The notes under the pieces were generated by a model. It made no database searches and was not told where the DNA came from. It saw only the letters and a list, made by a program, of their open reading frames with translations. From the NCBI RefSeq assembly GCF_015706575.1, contig NW_024037050.1:4216001-4280000 (forward strand): a stretch of DNA of 64,000 bases, written 5' to 3'. Position numbers and translations under genes: made by a program. This DNA is from Patiria miniata. Lineage: Eukaryota; Echinodermata; Asteroidea; Valvatida; Asterinidae. Of this stretch, positions 1 to 10,939 are shown piece after piece (position 1 is the first letter of the stretch; each line of letters opens with the position of its first letter).

Positions 1-306
1 GTCCTTGGAGGGCTGACCACTGCCGCAATCCTGCAAAATCCTCCAGCAATCACTGTCAAGATGTTGAGGCAGAGCCAGTGACATCCTGGAGCAGTGCGGA
101 GGATTTCAGGCATAATTTATTTAATTAGGTCTAATTTAGGCCTAATTTATGCACGGCTGGGAATAAACAACACAAGGTCCGGCCTAAGACCTTGACACAG
201 TGCATCCTCCAAAATCAGCCACACATTTGTTGCCATACAGCCTCAATACTGCAAAATCTAACATTTTGAGAAGAGGATTTTGGAGGATTTGGGAAGGTTA
301 GGGTTA
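1..306. repeat. Word-repeat cassette ending in GTTAGGGTTAA (left end outside window)
   Basis: The stretch repeats short words such as CAAAATCCTCCAG, GGATTTTGGAGGATTT and GGAGGATTT in both orientations, and ends at AAGGTTAGGGTTAATAG. The same style of sequence, with the same telomere-like end, returns near 1.5, 14.9, 15.4, 24.6, 27.7 and 31.5 kb. It codes for nothing that I can see. I infer a short TTAA-flanked element family; its left end is cut off by the window edge. Confidence 0.5.
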
Positions 307-308
307 AT

Positions 309-1250
309 AGTTAAGTTGCATCACCCATGCTTTTTAATTAATTCAATTGTTTTTTCTCTTAATAAATGTTCAACTTGTATGTTTTACTCCCAACTAAAAA
401 ACCTCCTATTTTAATTTTTTGGGCATCTCCTCTGAACAGGGGTTATATTTTGGCCATAAAACGGGGCCAATTTACGAGCAGACTGGTTCCAGGTTCATAC
501 TCTTATTAATATTACTGATTGTGGGGCGGGCACCAGCCTATCCCGATGGAATTACCAACAGGCCAAAAATATTTGAAAATTTGGAAAGTAATAATTCAAT
601 AGTTAAACATGAGTGGATATTTTGGTCGATGTTTCATTCAGAAGTGAACTTTTGTATGGCTTGAAAAATAGCAATTTAGAAATGAAAGTCGAAAAGAGCG
701 CAGGAATCATCTTTAAAGATGATGAAAGCTTCTTTTACTTTTTTTTTTAAACAAAACTCAAAATTAGCAGCGAAACCTCAACATGACTTCAAAATTAATA
801 GGGACAAAAATACTGAAACGCAAAATGAAAAATAATAAATAAATAAAAACAAAACTGGCATAATGAATTAGAAGAAGGTTGTTTCTTTTTCACATGTGCA
901 TGATGTGCGTGAACATGTATTTAAATATTAAAACAAGATTTTCCTGTTAAGCAAAAATGATGGTTAAACAAACAGTGGAGACAAAACAAATTCCCTAATT
1001 GAAAGAAAGGTTGCCCTTCAATTTCTCTATAAAGTATTGACATCACAGAATACATAAATTACTAGAGTGCTAACTCGCTGTACAAATGAAGCCTGCTTGG
1101 CTCATCCATATTTGTGCAAAAACCTTTGAAAAATTTAGTACGGCTTTAGTACGACTATCTGCATATCTGCGTTTGTATTTTAAACCAGTGCGTTATTGAA
1201 GCCGATACACCAAAAACCAAAATGCACAATTGGTAAATGACATTTCATTT
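309..1250. other. No gene seen
   Basis: AT-rich sequence with no convincing open frame, no splice-bounded exon and no repeat I could match elsewhere in the window. Confidence 0.6.
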
Positions 1251-1260
1251 TGCACTGCGC

Positions 1261-1290
1261 AAACTCAAACGCAAACTCAAACGCAAACGC
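1261..1290 (+). repeat. 12-bp short tandem repeat
   Basis: AAACTCAAACGC is repeated about 2.5 times. It is too short to be more than a small minisatellite. Confidence 0.7.
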
Positions 1291-1459
1291 ATATAGGCGG
1301 CACTGCAGATTATTTTTATACTGGCGCATTGCAATTAGATTACATTATCTGACACTTACATGTATTATGTTCCACAAACACGCACATTGGCTGATTTTAT
1401 GGAATAAACAGGGCCATCATGATAAGAAAGGTTGTACATGTACATGGGTTTTCACTGTG

Positions 1460-1660
1460 TTTTTTTTAGTGGATTTTGGGGGACTTGGTCCTGCAGGCCC
1501 GGTTGGACTAAATATTGATGGAGTATGATGGACTTGGGCATGGAGGTCTATTAAGCAAAGCATGCATTGGAAGCAGTGTGATTGATGGATTTTGGCGGAC
1601 TTGGTCCAGTACATGTTCCGGTACAAGTTTAGTAAAAGACAGTACGGAGTTAGGGTTAAT
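1460..1660 (+). repeat. Word-repeat cassette with GTTAGGGTTAA end
   Basis: TGGATTTTGGGGGACTTGGT and TGGATTTTGGCGGACTTGGT occur about 120 bp apart, with GATGGACTTGG between them. The stretch ends in GAGTTAGGGTTAATG. It resembles the other cassettes with this end, although I cannot see a matching TTAACCCT start. Confidence 0.4.
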
Positions 1661-1959
1661 GTATAAGGATTTCTGCTGTAATATCATTTCCCTTGCGATG
1701 GAGTCATTTCCTAGATTAGAATTTTAATCATCTCGTATGTTTTTTTTAATTCCAGCTAAAAGCAATTAATAATTCAACGACAGCTTAGGGACATGCAGCC
1801 AGACTGTTTAAGCTCCTTGCAAATGTGGCCCTCCGCTCCAGAGGGAAATTAATCCGTCAAAATTAAACTTTGCCAGATCCGCGACAGAGTAGCAGAAGTT
1901 GTCCCAGATGAGAGAGTTTAATTGTCTGGATACAGTGCTGGACTCCCACTGGTGAAATT
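1661..1959. other. No gene seen
   Basis: Low-coding-potential sequence; nothing recognised on either strand. Confidence 0.5.
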
Positions 1960-2245
1960 TATGGATACGGTTCACCATTGGAAGAGAACATCAAACATTC
2001 TGGAAACGATTAACACTTGTCAACAGAATGCTTTCCAAGAACACCGACTCACGAATGACCACACTCAGTTTTCAACTTGTCAAGTTATAGAGTTTACATG
2101 GCCAACTATGTTGAATACAGTGTACCATTTCAAATTTGACATTCTGGAAACGTTCAACACTTGTCAACAAAATGCTTTCTAAGAACACTGACTCACAAAT
2201 GACCACATTCTGTTTTTAGCTTGTCTTCATAGAGTTTATGTTTTA
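1960..2245 (+). repeat. Diverged 144-bp tandem duplication
   Basis: CATTCTGGAAACG plus TTAACACTTGTCAACA-like sequence starts at 1996 and again at 2140. The similarity continues through the GAATGACCACA and ATAGAGTTTA stretches. The copies differ by scattered substitutions, so this is an old two-copy duplication, not coding sequence. Confidence 0.75.
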
Positions 2246-2310
2246 TAACTATGAGTTATAAAACCTTTTTACAAATTAACCACAAAGGAAAGCTGACTAG
2301 GTGAATTATA

Positions 2311-2574
2311 CAATTTTTGGAAAAGTTGAACAAAGAAATTGAAAGGAGGGGGGCTTGAACCTGCGACCTACGGATTACCGTTTTTCCATTTGTAAAAGTA
2401 ACCCCCCCCCCTCCTCCCCCCCCCCCAAAAAAAAAAAACACCCAATTTTTTGAAAAGTTGAAAAAAGAAATTGACTGGAGGGGGGCTTGAACCTGCGACC
2501 TACGGATTACCGTTTTTCCATTTGTAAAAGTAACCCCCCCTCCTCCCTCCCCCCCCCAAAAAAAAACACCCATT
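2311..2574 (-). repeat. Two tandem copies of a 132-bp unit with a tRNA-like B box
   Basis: Copies at 2311-2442 and 2443-2574 are nearly identical apart from their C and A runs. Read on the minus strand each contains a GGTCGCAGGTTCAAGCCC stretch, which fits a tRNA T-arm and Pol III B box. This suggests a duplicated fragment of a tRNA-derived SINE. Each copy ends in a long C run followed by an A run, which is slippage-prone. Confidence 0.7.
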
Positions 2575-2699
2575 GTTTTCAAGCCAACCAAAACTCATCA
2601 TGATTGTGCTAACTTGAAGTGGGCCAAGTTGTATCAGCTGGAAAACAGGGCTCTGACAAATTGTTCATGTCACAAGTAGAAACAAACTTACAATTTCCA

Positions 2700-2850
2700 C
2701 AAAAACACAAGGGGGCAAAACAAAACTGCAGGGGAGGGTTTCAAAAACCTACACTTACAATATAAAGAAAATACATTTACAAATGCAGTAAATGTGCCAA
2801 CATCAAAAGAAAACAATGGGATTGGACAAAACTGATTGAGAAAGAATAAT
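2700..2850 (+). repeat. Dispersed repeat, copy 1 of a local pair
   Basis: This segment matches 3375-3530 in order: a CAGGG(G/C)AGGG(T/G)TTCAA start, CCAACATCAAA in the middle, then GGGAT-AAA and TTGAGAAA. The second copy lies about 670 bp downstream in the same direction. Family unknown. Confidence 0.55.
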
Positions 2851-3374
2851 TATGCATGTATATAATTATGCATGTATAATTGGAAATATAGTGGTGCAAA
2901 AAAAACAATTGAAGGATGTGACGATTACACGTTTTAACGAAAACATTTCTAAATCTGATTACACATTTTCCAAAACGATTAAACGAAACTCGAATTACAT
3001 AAATGGGACCTATGTTCAGGCGATCTTCCTTTGAGTTAAACCTACATGTACATGTTCATAACACAAAATATTGTGTCAACAATGTTTTCAAACCTATTCA
3101 ATTTACAAAACCTTGAAACCACTGCAGTACTTGATTACATTCGGGGTACACGTAGTTTAGTTTTTACTTCTTCACTGACTGCCATAGTTGATTTATCATG
3201 CCAATCACGCCGGTCTGCAGCAATATTGGGCACGCATCAGTGTTTGTGACTGGCTAACCATTTAAACGGTACTCAAAATATTTGCTAACGTTTACAAAAT
3301 TAAACGCAAAGTCACATCCTTAAAAAAAAATACGCAAATATTGCCAACACTGGCAAACAATTTCCTATTTTCCG
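2851..3374. other. No gene seen
   Basis: AT-rich sequence with two short open frames lacking coding character. Nothing recognised. Confidence 0.5.
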
Positions 3375-3530
3375 AAGGCAAAGGGCAAAAGGACATTGCA
3401 GGGCAGGGGTTCAACAATATGCACAGTAAAAAATATATAAAAAAATGCAACCCCAGTATTAAAGTGAACCAACATCAAATAAACTGAAATAAAATGGAAT
3501 GGGATAAAATAGGTTGAGAAATAAGAACTT
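3375..3530 (+). repeat. Dispersed repeat, copy 2 of a local pair
   Basis: Diverged direct copy of 2700-2850, with small indels. Confidence 0.55.
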
Positions 3531-3649
3531 AAGGACATGTGCAAATACACTGATGTCTGTATCTGTTCATGTAATATACTTGCAAATATGTTGATTGCAC
3601 AAGTAAAAATTAAAAGGACGCATAGCTCAAACAAATAGTTGGATGTATC

Positions 3650-3795
3650 TTAACAAGCCTCTGAACTGATGACGTCGCACTTTGTTTACATGTGTACTTT
3701 CTTATGGGAGCTTGATGGGACGACCGTTGCTTCGCCCCATGGATAAGTGCACAAATAAACAAAGTGTGACGTCAACAGTACAGAGGCTTGTTTAA
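3650..3795. mobile_element. Foldback MITE with AACAAGCCTCTG ends
   Basis: The ends are inverted copies of about 40 bp: AACAAGCCTCTG, then ACTG-TGACGTC, then CACTTTGTTTA, mirrored by TAAACAAAGTGTGACGTC and CAGAGGCTTGTT. The termini sit in TTAA-like sequence. About 50 bp of unrelated sequence separates the arms. It is a non-autonomous DNA element with no coding capacity. Confidence 0.75.
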
Positions 3796-4313
3796 AGGGA
3801 AAATACAACATTTGCAAACATCAAAAAATAAAACTACCAAATCATTTTGAAATACCTTGCTGGACTGTTAGTGAATGACAGTGTAAAGCATCCTGTAAAA
3901 TCATGGCACCTGGTATACTGTCATTTTCAAGCAAAGTGGTATTTTTGTATCAATTTCCAACGCTGATCGGCCAATCAGCGTTGGAAAAAACTGGCTTTTT
4001 TCCAGATACTGGCCCTAGTTGACCGTCGCACTTGTTTGCAATCGATTACACACCTTTGAACGGATACAAGCCAGCTAGACTGGTTCCCTGACCTTACAAT
4101 TCCCCAATATATGTAAACTGCTCTGTTTCTTCTTAAATGGAGTCAAGGAACCAGACTACAGGAAAATGATTGTTTTTCTTGGTTTTTATAGCATTTTCGA
4201 ACCCAAAACCTCAAAAAAGTCAGTGTAACTATATTTGCTATATATTTCCAACCCCCCAATTCCATCCATTTCTGAAAATTACAGCAAAAGCAAATGATGT
4301 ATATTCCCTTTAA
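3792..4313 (-). mobile_element. R1 element, copy 1 (TTAA-flanked, 522 bp)
   Basis: One end is TTAAAGGGAAAATACA and the other is TGTATATTCCCTTTAA, giving inverted termini of about 16 bp. The body matches 12959-13480 in reverse orientation almost end to end, and matches 21472-22008 more weakly; 58381-58483 is a fragment. Inner landmarks are an inverted TCCAACGCTG/CAGCGTTGGA pair and an ACTGGTTCC word. It directly abuts the MITE at 3650-3795. No transposase frame is present, so it would need enzyme from elsewhere. Confidence 0.8.
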
Positions 4314-5340
4314 AAGTGGTTAGTTACATGTGCACAATGTAGGATGATTTGTGTGGTACACATGTTGATTTTAAAAATAGTTTTGGAAGGGCATGCACAC
4401 CCCCTTTGCTGAAATAAATGACCACTACGTTTGAAGTTGGTTTCCTTCCTAAGTCGATAAACCCTGAACTACTACGTTCATGATGCAGTCATTTATATTT
4501 TTAAAAAAATTATTAAGTTGTTTTTGTTTTGGGAGCAGGGGTGTCGACTTTTGACAAGGTGCATGTAGGTTAAATTAAAATATAGTTTTAGGAATTCCAT
4601 TTCAATTCCTTTTGAGCAAATAACCCTTACAGTCCCAGTACCCCCCCCCCCTCACCCACCCCACCCCGCTCCCTCACATCCCACCCCACCCCTGACCTTG
4701 CCTTATACTCCATGTTCCGACCACAACTACCTAAGCACTGTATCAAATTTTCTTGAATCTTCAGTGTGTAAATACAAAGATAGTACAGGTGTTACTGGAT
4801 CATGAAAGTAAATATGCTCATGCAGATGGAAATATGTATAAACAAAAATATCATGGGGTAAAACAAAATTTATGATGGTCAAAACAGAAAATCAAGCAAA
4901 AAGACTCCAACATGTCGTAAGTGGGTTCTGGTACTGAAAAGTCGCTGCAATTGTTTTAAAATTTTAGTCAGGTACAAGTGCTTCAAGTTTTATTTATAAA
5001 AACTTTACATGTACCAGTACATGTACATTAATATTATGAAGAGGTCAGACGACAAGCCAAAGCTTATGGCCCAAGTTACATACGAGTAACTTAAAGCACA
5101 CTGTTAGATAAGTTATTTTTCAGTACCACAACCCACTTTGACACCAAATAAACCACAAAAATGCTTGTGATATTCCGTCACCTGGTTCTGGCTCCGTCTC
5201 TGGCTTGGTCCCAGCACATAACTGGTCATGATTCCCTACAGAATAAAAAGAACAAGCCCCAAACAAACACCAGAACATGAGTTAATGTGCACATGAAAGA
5301 TGTGATGCATGATGCACAATGCATTGGGACGTGTACACTT
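4314..5340. other. No gene seen; C-rich tract and TACATGTA words
   Basis: A pyrimidine tract with C runs and CACCC words lies at about 4638-4700, and TACATGTAC words lie near 5005-5030. No exon or RNA gene is recognisable. Confidence 0.5.
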
Positions 5341-6060
5341 TCTTTCGTAACTCCTAGGGGCGCAGACCAGTAGATAGGCCCAAAATTGCCTTTGCAGTCC
5401 AAATCACAGTTTGTATTCTGTCAAATTTTCTCTTAATAGAGAATTTTGGCCCCTGCCTTTGAGTACAGGGTGAGTAAAAAAAAAAACGAAACCCAAATGG
5501 CAGGACCAATTTTTGAATGAAGGTTTGCCTGTAGATCTTTCAAAATCTAGGATATGAAAGCCCAATTAATGAGCTTTCTTTTATTACAAAATCATTCATG
5601 TACTTTTCAAGTTGCAGAATTTTTGAACATAAACACTGTTTTAAAGTTCTGTCCACGGATCACAAAAAAAGTAAGTGTTTTTTCAGCGAACAAAAACAAT
5701 TCACATGCATCCCTATATTTCGTTTTGCTGAAGCGATGGGCTTCAGGACTGCTTTTAGTGGTTATCGTCTGTGGAGGGAATAGCACAGAAAGTGAAAGAG
5801 GGTGATTACTATCAAGCTTTAATATCATGTATGTCTTAATCACCTGTGACTTGTGGGGTTTTTTTTAAGTTGGGGTATTTTTTGGTCGGTGGTGACTCTG
5901 GGGATCTATTTACTGGTCTGCAACCTCAGTCATGCATGGATATACATGCACATGTTCAATATCACGGTCAATTTCATTTGGCAGGTGCCTGTACATGATG
6001 CGTTTTCATGCTGTCTGCTGCTTTACCGTTGAGTGGGTTTTTTTATTTTCTGCTGTGAAA
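5341..6060. other. No gene seen
   Basis: Overlapping open frames around 5554-5843 occur on both strands but read as chance frames with no recognisable domain. No repeat partner was found in the window. Confidence 0.45.
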
Positions 6061-6625
6061 AAAAACCCCCAACTTTGATCTGATCTCGGAAGCTGCGGGA
6101 CAAGGAATGCATGTTTACCTTATTTTGACTTTTGTCCCCAGATCTGTAGGTCAGATGAAGAGGTCACCATGGACATGTTTAATGTTTGACGAAGGCCAAC
6201 ATGATGACAGCGCTAATTCTGTCATTTGAGGGTTTTTTTTCCTAATTTGACAAATTTCGACCTTTGACCCATATCTGTAGGTCAGACGAAGAGGTCACCG
6301 CGGACATTTTTTAAGGTTTCACCAAGGCCAACATGTTGACAGCGCTACTTTTGTCATTTGACCTTATTTGTGCTTATTTGAGCTTAATTTTGAAATTTGA
6401 CATTATTTTCACCTTGATTCCATGATGACCTTTAACCCCAGTTTGGTTGTGCGAAATGTTGGGGTTGGTCTAATGATACTTTTGGCATTGAAATCGTTCA
6501 AAATATCGTTCAAAATATGTAGGAGCAATAGACAATGTGAACGTTTGTTACTAACTAACTAACCTACGGACTAACGGAGAGACGTGAGTAACAGTACTTG
6601 TAGAGCTGCTATCCGCAGCTAAAAA
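6061..6625 (+). repeat. Interspersed repeat with an internal duplication of about 130 bp
   Basis: ATCTGTAGGTCAGATGAAGA and ATCTGTAGGTCAGACGAAGA begin two similar units about 130 bp apart. Each continues through GGTCACC-GGACAT, AGGCCAACATG-TGACAGCGCTA and TGTCATTTGA. The right end is CTATCCGCAGCTAAAAA. The GACCTTTGACC wording recalls family R3 at 10420 and 39575, so a relationship is possible but not shown. Confidence 0.6.
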
Positions 6626-6953
6626 TAGTTAAAGAACTGTCTGTGCTTCTTAGATCATCTTTTTGAATTGCTGTTTCTTTAGCAATACAGAAGTTACTCA
6701 TGATTGAAAGGAAAGAGACAATTGCTTCAAAAATTTTGAGTTATTTGTAGCTCGACAATAAATCACTTCCCGCAGGGTAGACTGGTTCCTGCCTCCCTAT
6801 GAGAATCCATATGGACTGGGAACCAGTTTATCGTATAACTGATCTGTTTGTGTGGAAAAGCTTCCCAAAATAAAAGCCATTTTTCAGAGGGCCGCAGCAA
6901 CCAAATATGAGGGGGGGGGGGAATTATTTTTCAATAAATTAAAATATAAAATT

Positions 6954-7278
6954 CAGTCCTTCTGATTTGAGGCGTGCAATCGCACCCCCACGCCATCGCA
7001 CTTCCCTGAGAAGTGCGAATAATCCCACGCCTGAATCCCTCTGTACCACACACCTTGGCATACATTTACAGCTTAATTATACTTCATTATGTGTGAACAA
7101 AAGTACGTCGGTGACGAAAAAAAAGTATTATAAAAAAATAGCAGATTGTTCAGTCCCAGCTTGGACCACAGAATCACACGCCTAAAAAAATCACACACCT
7201 AGATAAATCAAAAGCCTAGGAAAAAAAACAAGGTGTGCCTTCTTCCCCACGCCTGTGATTTTCAAATCAGAAAGACTG
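6954..7278. mobile_element. MITE with CAGTCYTTCTGATTTGA ends
   Basis: The left end CAGTCCTTCTGATTTGA is mirrored by TCAAATCAGAAAGACTG at the right. A second inner pair, GGCGTG and CACGCC, extends the symmetry. CAG...CTG termini are typical of hAT-type MITEs, but I could not find a clear 8-bp target duplication. The 72-residue frame inside is chance. Confidence 0.75.
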
Positions 7279-7374
7279 CAATTGAAAATTTGTCAGAAGA
7301 AAAAAAATTATACATGCACGTGTATGTCATGGAGCAGCCGAGCACGCCAATTTGTACTGTGTGAAATAATTTGT

Positions 7375-7565
7375 ATATAAATTTTGGTTACCAACCAAAA
7401 CGCCTATGGCCTGGGTTCGATACATGCTCAGGTCCACATGTGGATTGGGTTTCAGTCCCTGCCCAATTCCGTGGGTGTTTTCTGGGGTTTTCCTCCCACC
7501 TCTAAAGCTGTAATTTCTTCTCACTGTCTTCTCTCTAAAGATTTGTTCAGGCTTGCGAGCTGCAG
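7375..7565 (+). mobile_element. tRNA-derived SINE fragment
   Basis: GCCTGGGTTCGATACATGC resembles a tRNA T-arm and B box. It is followed by the GTGGGTGTTTTCTGGGGTTT and TCCTCCCAC wording common in invertebrate SINE bodies. The tRNA 5' half is not clear, so this is probably a truncated or diverged copy. Confidence 0.5.
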
Positions 7566-8065
7566 TGCCTGGGGCGCTTTTGAGGAATCCTTGGTTTAGA
7601 AATAATTAATAATAGCAGCAGGATATTTCACCGAGTATTATCTTTCCACATTTTGCAATTCCATGACACGTCATTCACACACAGTTGTCATATACATTAG
7701 GTGCACATACATTTATGCATGTCCACGCAGGAGTAAGTACATAAATTTGTATGTAAATGCGCTGCAGTTTCAATGAATATATTTTGGAGGCTCTTTCATG
7801 CAAAGTGAAATGGATGGATTGTGAAGTGAAAATGACCCCCCCCCCCAAAAAAAACCGCAATAATTAAAAAAAATCAATCAATAAACTAGAATTGTGTTTG
7901 TGGACAAACACGAACTGTTTCGACAATAGTTTTTATCTTCAAGCAAACGTGTATCCTGTTAAACAAAACAAAATCAAAAACTAAATTTTAGGAAAGGCAC
8001 TGCACATGAATCAAAGAAAAACTGTACAGCATGCAAGATGAGTTAGAAATCATAAAAGAAGAAGC
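7566..8065. other. No gene seen
   Basis: Contains a C run followed by an A run near 7837-7855 and otherwise unremarkable AT-rich sequence. Confidence 0.5.
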
Positions 8066-8735
8066 CATTCTAGGGATGCGCATCGGAACGGGGTACCCGA
8101 GAACCCAACCGCTGATGTCAGGAACCAGTTCCAGATTATGGGATCGCGAGTACCCGTATAAACCAACTTTACAAATTACTTAGTTACTTCTCAGACATTG
8201 AAAAAGGGAATTTTTAAAATTGAAAACCAGGCTACATGGAAAGCCAAAACAGACCTCACGTTCAGGCGCATTTTAAGGCGCGACAGATGACGCTCGTGAA
8301 CGTTTCAGTTTACACCGTAAAGCTACATGTACAAACTCCTTCAGACAACATCCAGAATTTGAATTTTGGGGTTGGTTGTTGGGTTCCTTTTTACGGGTCC
8401 CCGGGTACCTGTGTTTTACTTCAATAGGGTATCCTTTCGGTTTGCATCTCCAACTATCTTCAGTCTCCTGACGATGACTAGAGCAGGCTAGTCGAAACGT
8501 TGAGACCAAAGACAAGTTCGTTTAGAACTGACAGCAGGACTGTTCTTAACAGAACAAAAAACTACTTAGCAAAGTTGATAATAAGCAGGACAAGTTCTTT
8601 TCAGAACTAATATCTTCTAAGCAGTAGTTATTACCACATGGTGTTACCGCAAACCGAAACGATACCGATACCCCACCATGCAAAGCCTCAAATCTTATTT
8701 CAATAGGGTACCCGGTTCCCGTACTAACCGTAAAT
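8066..8735 (+). mobile_element. GGTACCCG-rich element carrying a Penelope-like scrap
   Basis: The flanks are rich in GGGTACCCG and GGTTCCCG words, starting at GGGATGCGCATCGGAACGGG near 8074 and ending near 8735. GGGTATCCTTTCGGTTTGC at 8427 is mirrored by GCAAACCGAAACGATACC at 8648, enclosing about 200 bp with several AGTTCTnnnnAGAACT-type hairpins and a hammerhead-like fold. Such folds are known in Penelope-like retroelements and retrozymes. No reverse transcriptase is present. Confidence 0.45.
8463..8506 (+). ncRNA. Hammerhead-ribozyme-like motif
   Basis: The order fits a hammerhead core: stem I strand GTCTC (8463-8467), CTGACGA (8468-8474), stem II GACTAG with its mirror CTAGTC (8476-8481 and 8488-8493), GAAA (8494-8497), then CGTT and the other stem I strand GAGAC (8502-8506). 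AACGTT is self-complementary, as in dimeric hammerheads whose stem III forms between two molecules. One extra T (8475) lies between the core and stem II, which is non-canonical, so activity is uncertain. Confidence 0.4.
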
Positions 8736-8934
8736 GCACACCACTGACCCATTCACAAGTCATGCTTTCATGTATACATGCAGTCCTTAAACTTTTTTAT
8801 TTTCATTCCAAAGTACCATGTACATGTATACCATACAGGAAACGAAAGAAATTAAACCAAGGGCAGACTGAGAAATCCGGAAGTATGGTCTAGGTTAACA
8901 GAAGCATTATTGACCCATGGAAAACAGGTTAGTT

Positions 8935-9060
8935 TCTATCTCTTGTTATCCATAAGCAAGTGAAAGGGAAATAAAACGATGTCAGCAGGACATCAACCTG
9001 CAATCTACAGATTACTGTACCAGTAGAAGACCAACTGAGATATCAATGTCAACAAGTCCG
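8935..9060 (-). mobile_element. tRNA-like SINE fragment, minus strand
   Basis: Read on the minus strand, ATCTCAGTTGGTCTTCTACT looks like a D-arm with A box, and AATCTGTAGATTGCAGGTTG looks like an anticodon 3' arm plus T-arm. The T loop has drifted from the tRNA consensus, so this is a SINE head or tRNA pseudogene and not a working tRNA gene. Confidence 0.45.
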
Positions 9061-9264
9061 TGTACTGGCTGCCTCCTTATTTGTCAAAATCTTTCTTCTG
9101 AGCTGGGCAACAGATCAAAGACATTTTAATGATTTTTGTTTGCCAAGGCGGATACTATGTGCTATAAAAATTAAGTTTCACTGTGACAAACAAGGCCGGC
9201 TTGAGCCTTATATAGAATAATACGTTTTGTAGTCTGTCCTTTTGATATTCGTAGTCGTGTCTAG
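9061..9264. other. No gene seen
   Basis: Unique-looking sequence before the tandem duplication; nothing recognised. Confidence 0.4.
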
Positions 9265-9595
9265 CAATTTTTATGTAATTGAATTTTAAAATTGTCTTAT
9301 ATTTTTATATTTCAATTGTCTCATGCTTGAGAAATTATCTAAGAAAAGAATAAATAAATACTAAGTAGAAACACCTACTGTCTTAATGACGAATATGGTT
9401 GCGAGATAGTTGAGGGGATTTCCAATCAATTTTTATGTAATTGAATTTTAAAATTGTCTTATATTTTTATATTTCAATTGTCTCATGCCTGAGAAATTAT
9501 CTAAGAAAAGAATAAATAAATACTAAGTAGAAACACCTACTGTCTTAATGACGAATATGGTTGCGAGATAGTTGAGGGGATTTCCAATCAATTTT
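9265..9595 (+). repeat. Near-perfect 162-bp tandem duplication
   Basis: Copy 1 (9265-9426) and copy 2 (9427-9588) differ at one visible base (GCTTGAG against GCCTGAG), and a third partial start follows. The unit contains AATAAATAAATACTAAG and an inverted CAATTGAAATATA-like tract. The high identity implies a recent duplication or homogenisation. Confidence 0.9.
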
Positions 9596-10058
9596 GTTTT
9601 TGTCTTGTTGGTCACAAGGTTATCGGAAGTGAAATTCTCCCCCGGAAATTCCTTGAGGGTGTTAAGATTAATTTCTTCATTTTCTGATTACCTTTACTTG
9701 TGGGGGACATCCGAAGGAAAGTTTGCAGGAAAGTTTTGCTAATTTGTCATAGTATTTCAGAAAAACGTCATTCACTTAAAAAAAATAACTTTGTGGGAAA
9801 GTTTCAGAAAATTGCAAAACATTTTTTTGAAATATCTGGCAAGATTGAAATAACTTTAAGGTGGAATCCAGCAGGAATTTTCTGGGCTACCGATGAATTA
9901 ATGATATGAATTTGCCATTTGTGGTTGTTGACAACAGTGCGCGTATACTCTGCTGCGTGTGCGTGCGAAGGTAACGCACGCTACACTCTGTTGACTGGTT
10001 GACAACTGTGATTTTCTACACTCTTGATGGAGCTGGAACCAGTGAAATGTGTTAAAAT
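9596..10058. other. No gene seen
   Basis: A 69-residue open frame at 9700-9909 has no recognisable domain and I treat it as chance. Confidence 0.45.
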
Positions 10059-10104
10059 TCCCAGACGACTACAATATCAAAAATAATATTGTAGTCATCT
10101 GGGC
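10059..10104. repeat. Hairpin of about 18 bp per arm
   Basis: CCCAGACGACTACAATAT is mirrored by ATATTGTAGTCATCTGGG with one mismatch and a loop of about seven bases. It could be a tiny foldback or a transcribed hairpin; nothing decides between them. Confidence 0.7.
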
Positions 10105-10419
10105 GCCTTTTCTGAAAACGCATGCAATACGATGATTTATTTTTTACAACCGGGAAGCTTGATATGAATAATGTCTCTCGCTTATGCACATGATAAAGAG
10201 TTCCTGAAAAGATCAAGCGATAAACAACAGCATGTGTTTGATGTGTACACAATGCAAGAAGATGCAAGAAGTCAATATTTAATCCACAGTCCTGTGCAGT
10301 ATTCAATTACTACTTGAATTCCTGGGTTAAAATTAACTAGACCTGTGGTGCATCATTGACAACTGTTACTAGGGAAAGATTACAAAATCAATAAAAAAAA
10401 AAATTTAGCCAAAGATAAT
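10105..10419. other. No gene seen
   Basis: Nothing recognised on either strand. Confidence 0.4.
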
Positions 10420-10765
10420 AACAAGTGATCCGCGGATCACACATGTCGCCTTTTTCCGCGGTCGATCCCCATATGTTTTGTATTCTTACAAAAAAGTCAA
10501 ATGTGGTGAATTTTAAACGACCTCAAATTACCCCTAGATGACCTTTGACCTCCAATTTGGGAAGACTTGTGATGAACCCCCACCCAAGGATCACTCCATC
10601 CCAAGTTACATTAGAATCGATCAAATTCTGTAAACAAAGAAACATTTTAAGTATATTTGAACAATGACCCCTACATGACCTTTGACCTCAGTAATCCGAT
10701 GAAGAATTGTGTCTCCCACCCAAGGGTCACTGCATCCAAGTTTCTTCAAAATTCATAAAAGCATC
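10420..10765 (+). repeat. R3 interspersed repeat, copy 1
   Basis: Starts at the perfect palindrome GTGATCCGCGGATCAC and runs through CCCTAGATGACCTTTGACCT, GAACCCCCACCCAAGG, GACCCCTACATGACCTTTGA and CCACCCAAGGGTCAC. The whole order is repeated at 39575-39921. No coding frame. It is a moderately diverged dispersed repeat of unknown class. Confidence 0.75.
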
Positions 10766-10939
10766 ATGTATAAATTTTACATTTTTTTCGAAACTTTTAC
10801 ATACAGGTCTACGGTCATACAGAATTTAGGACCAGTGTTTAGTGTCTCCCAAAACTTTGTTTAGGAACACCAAAAAAGTACACTCAATGTCAAGAAAAAC
10901 GCCTAACATCTGCCAATTTAACAAAAAAAAACTTTTTGA

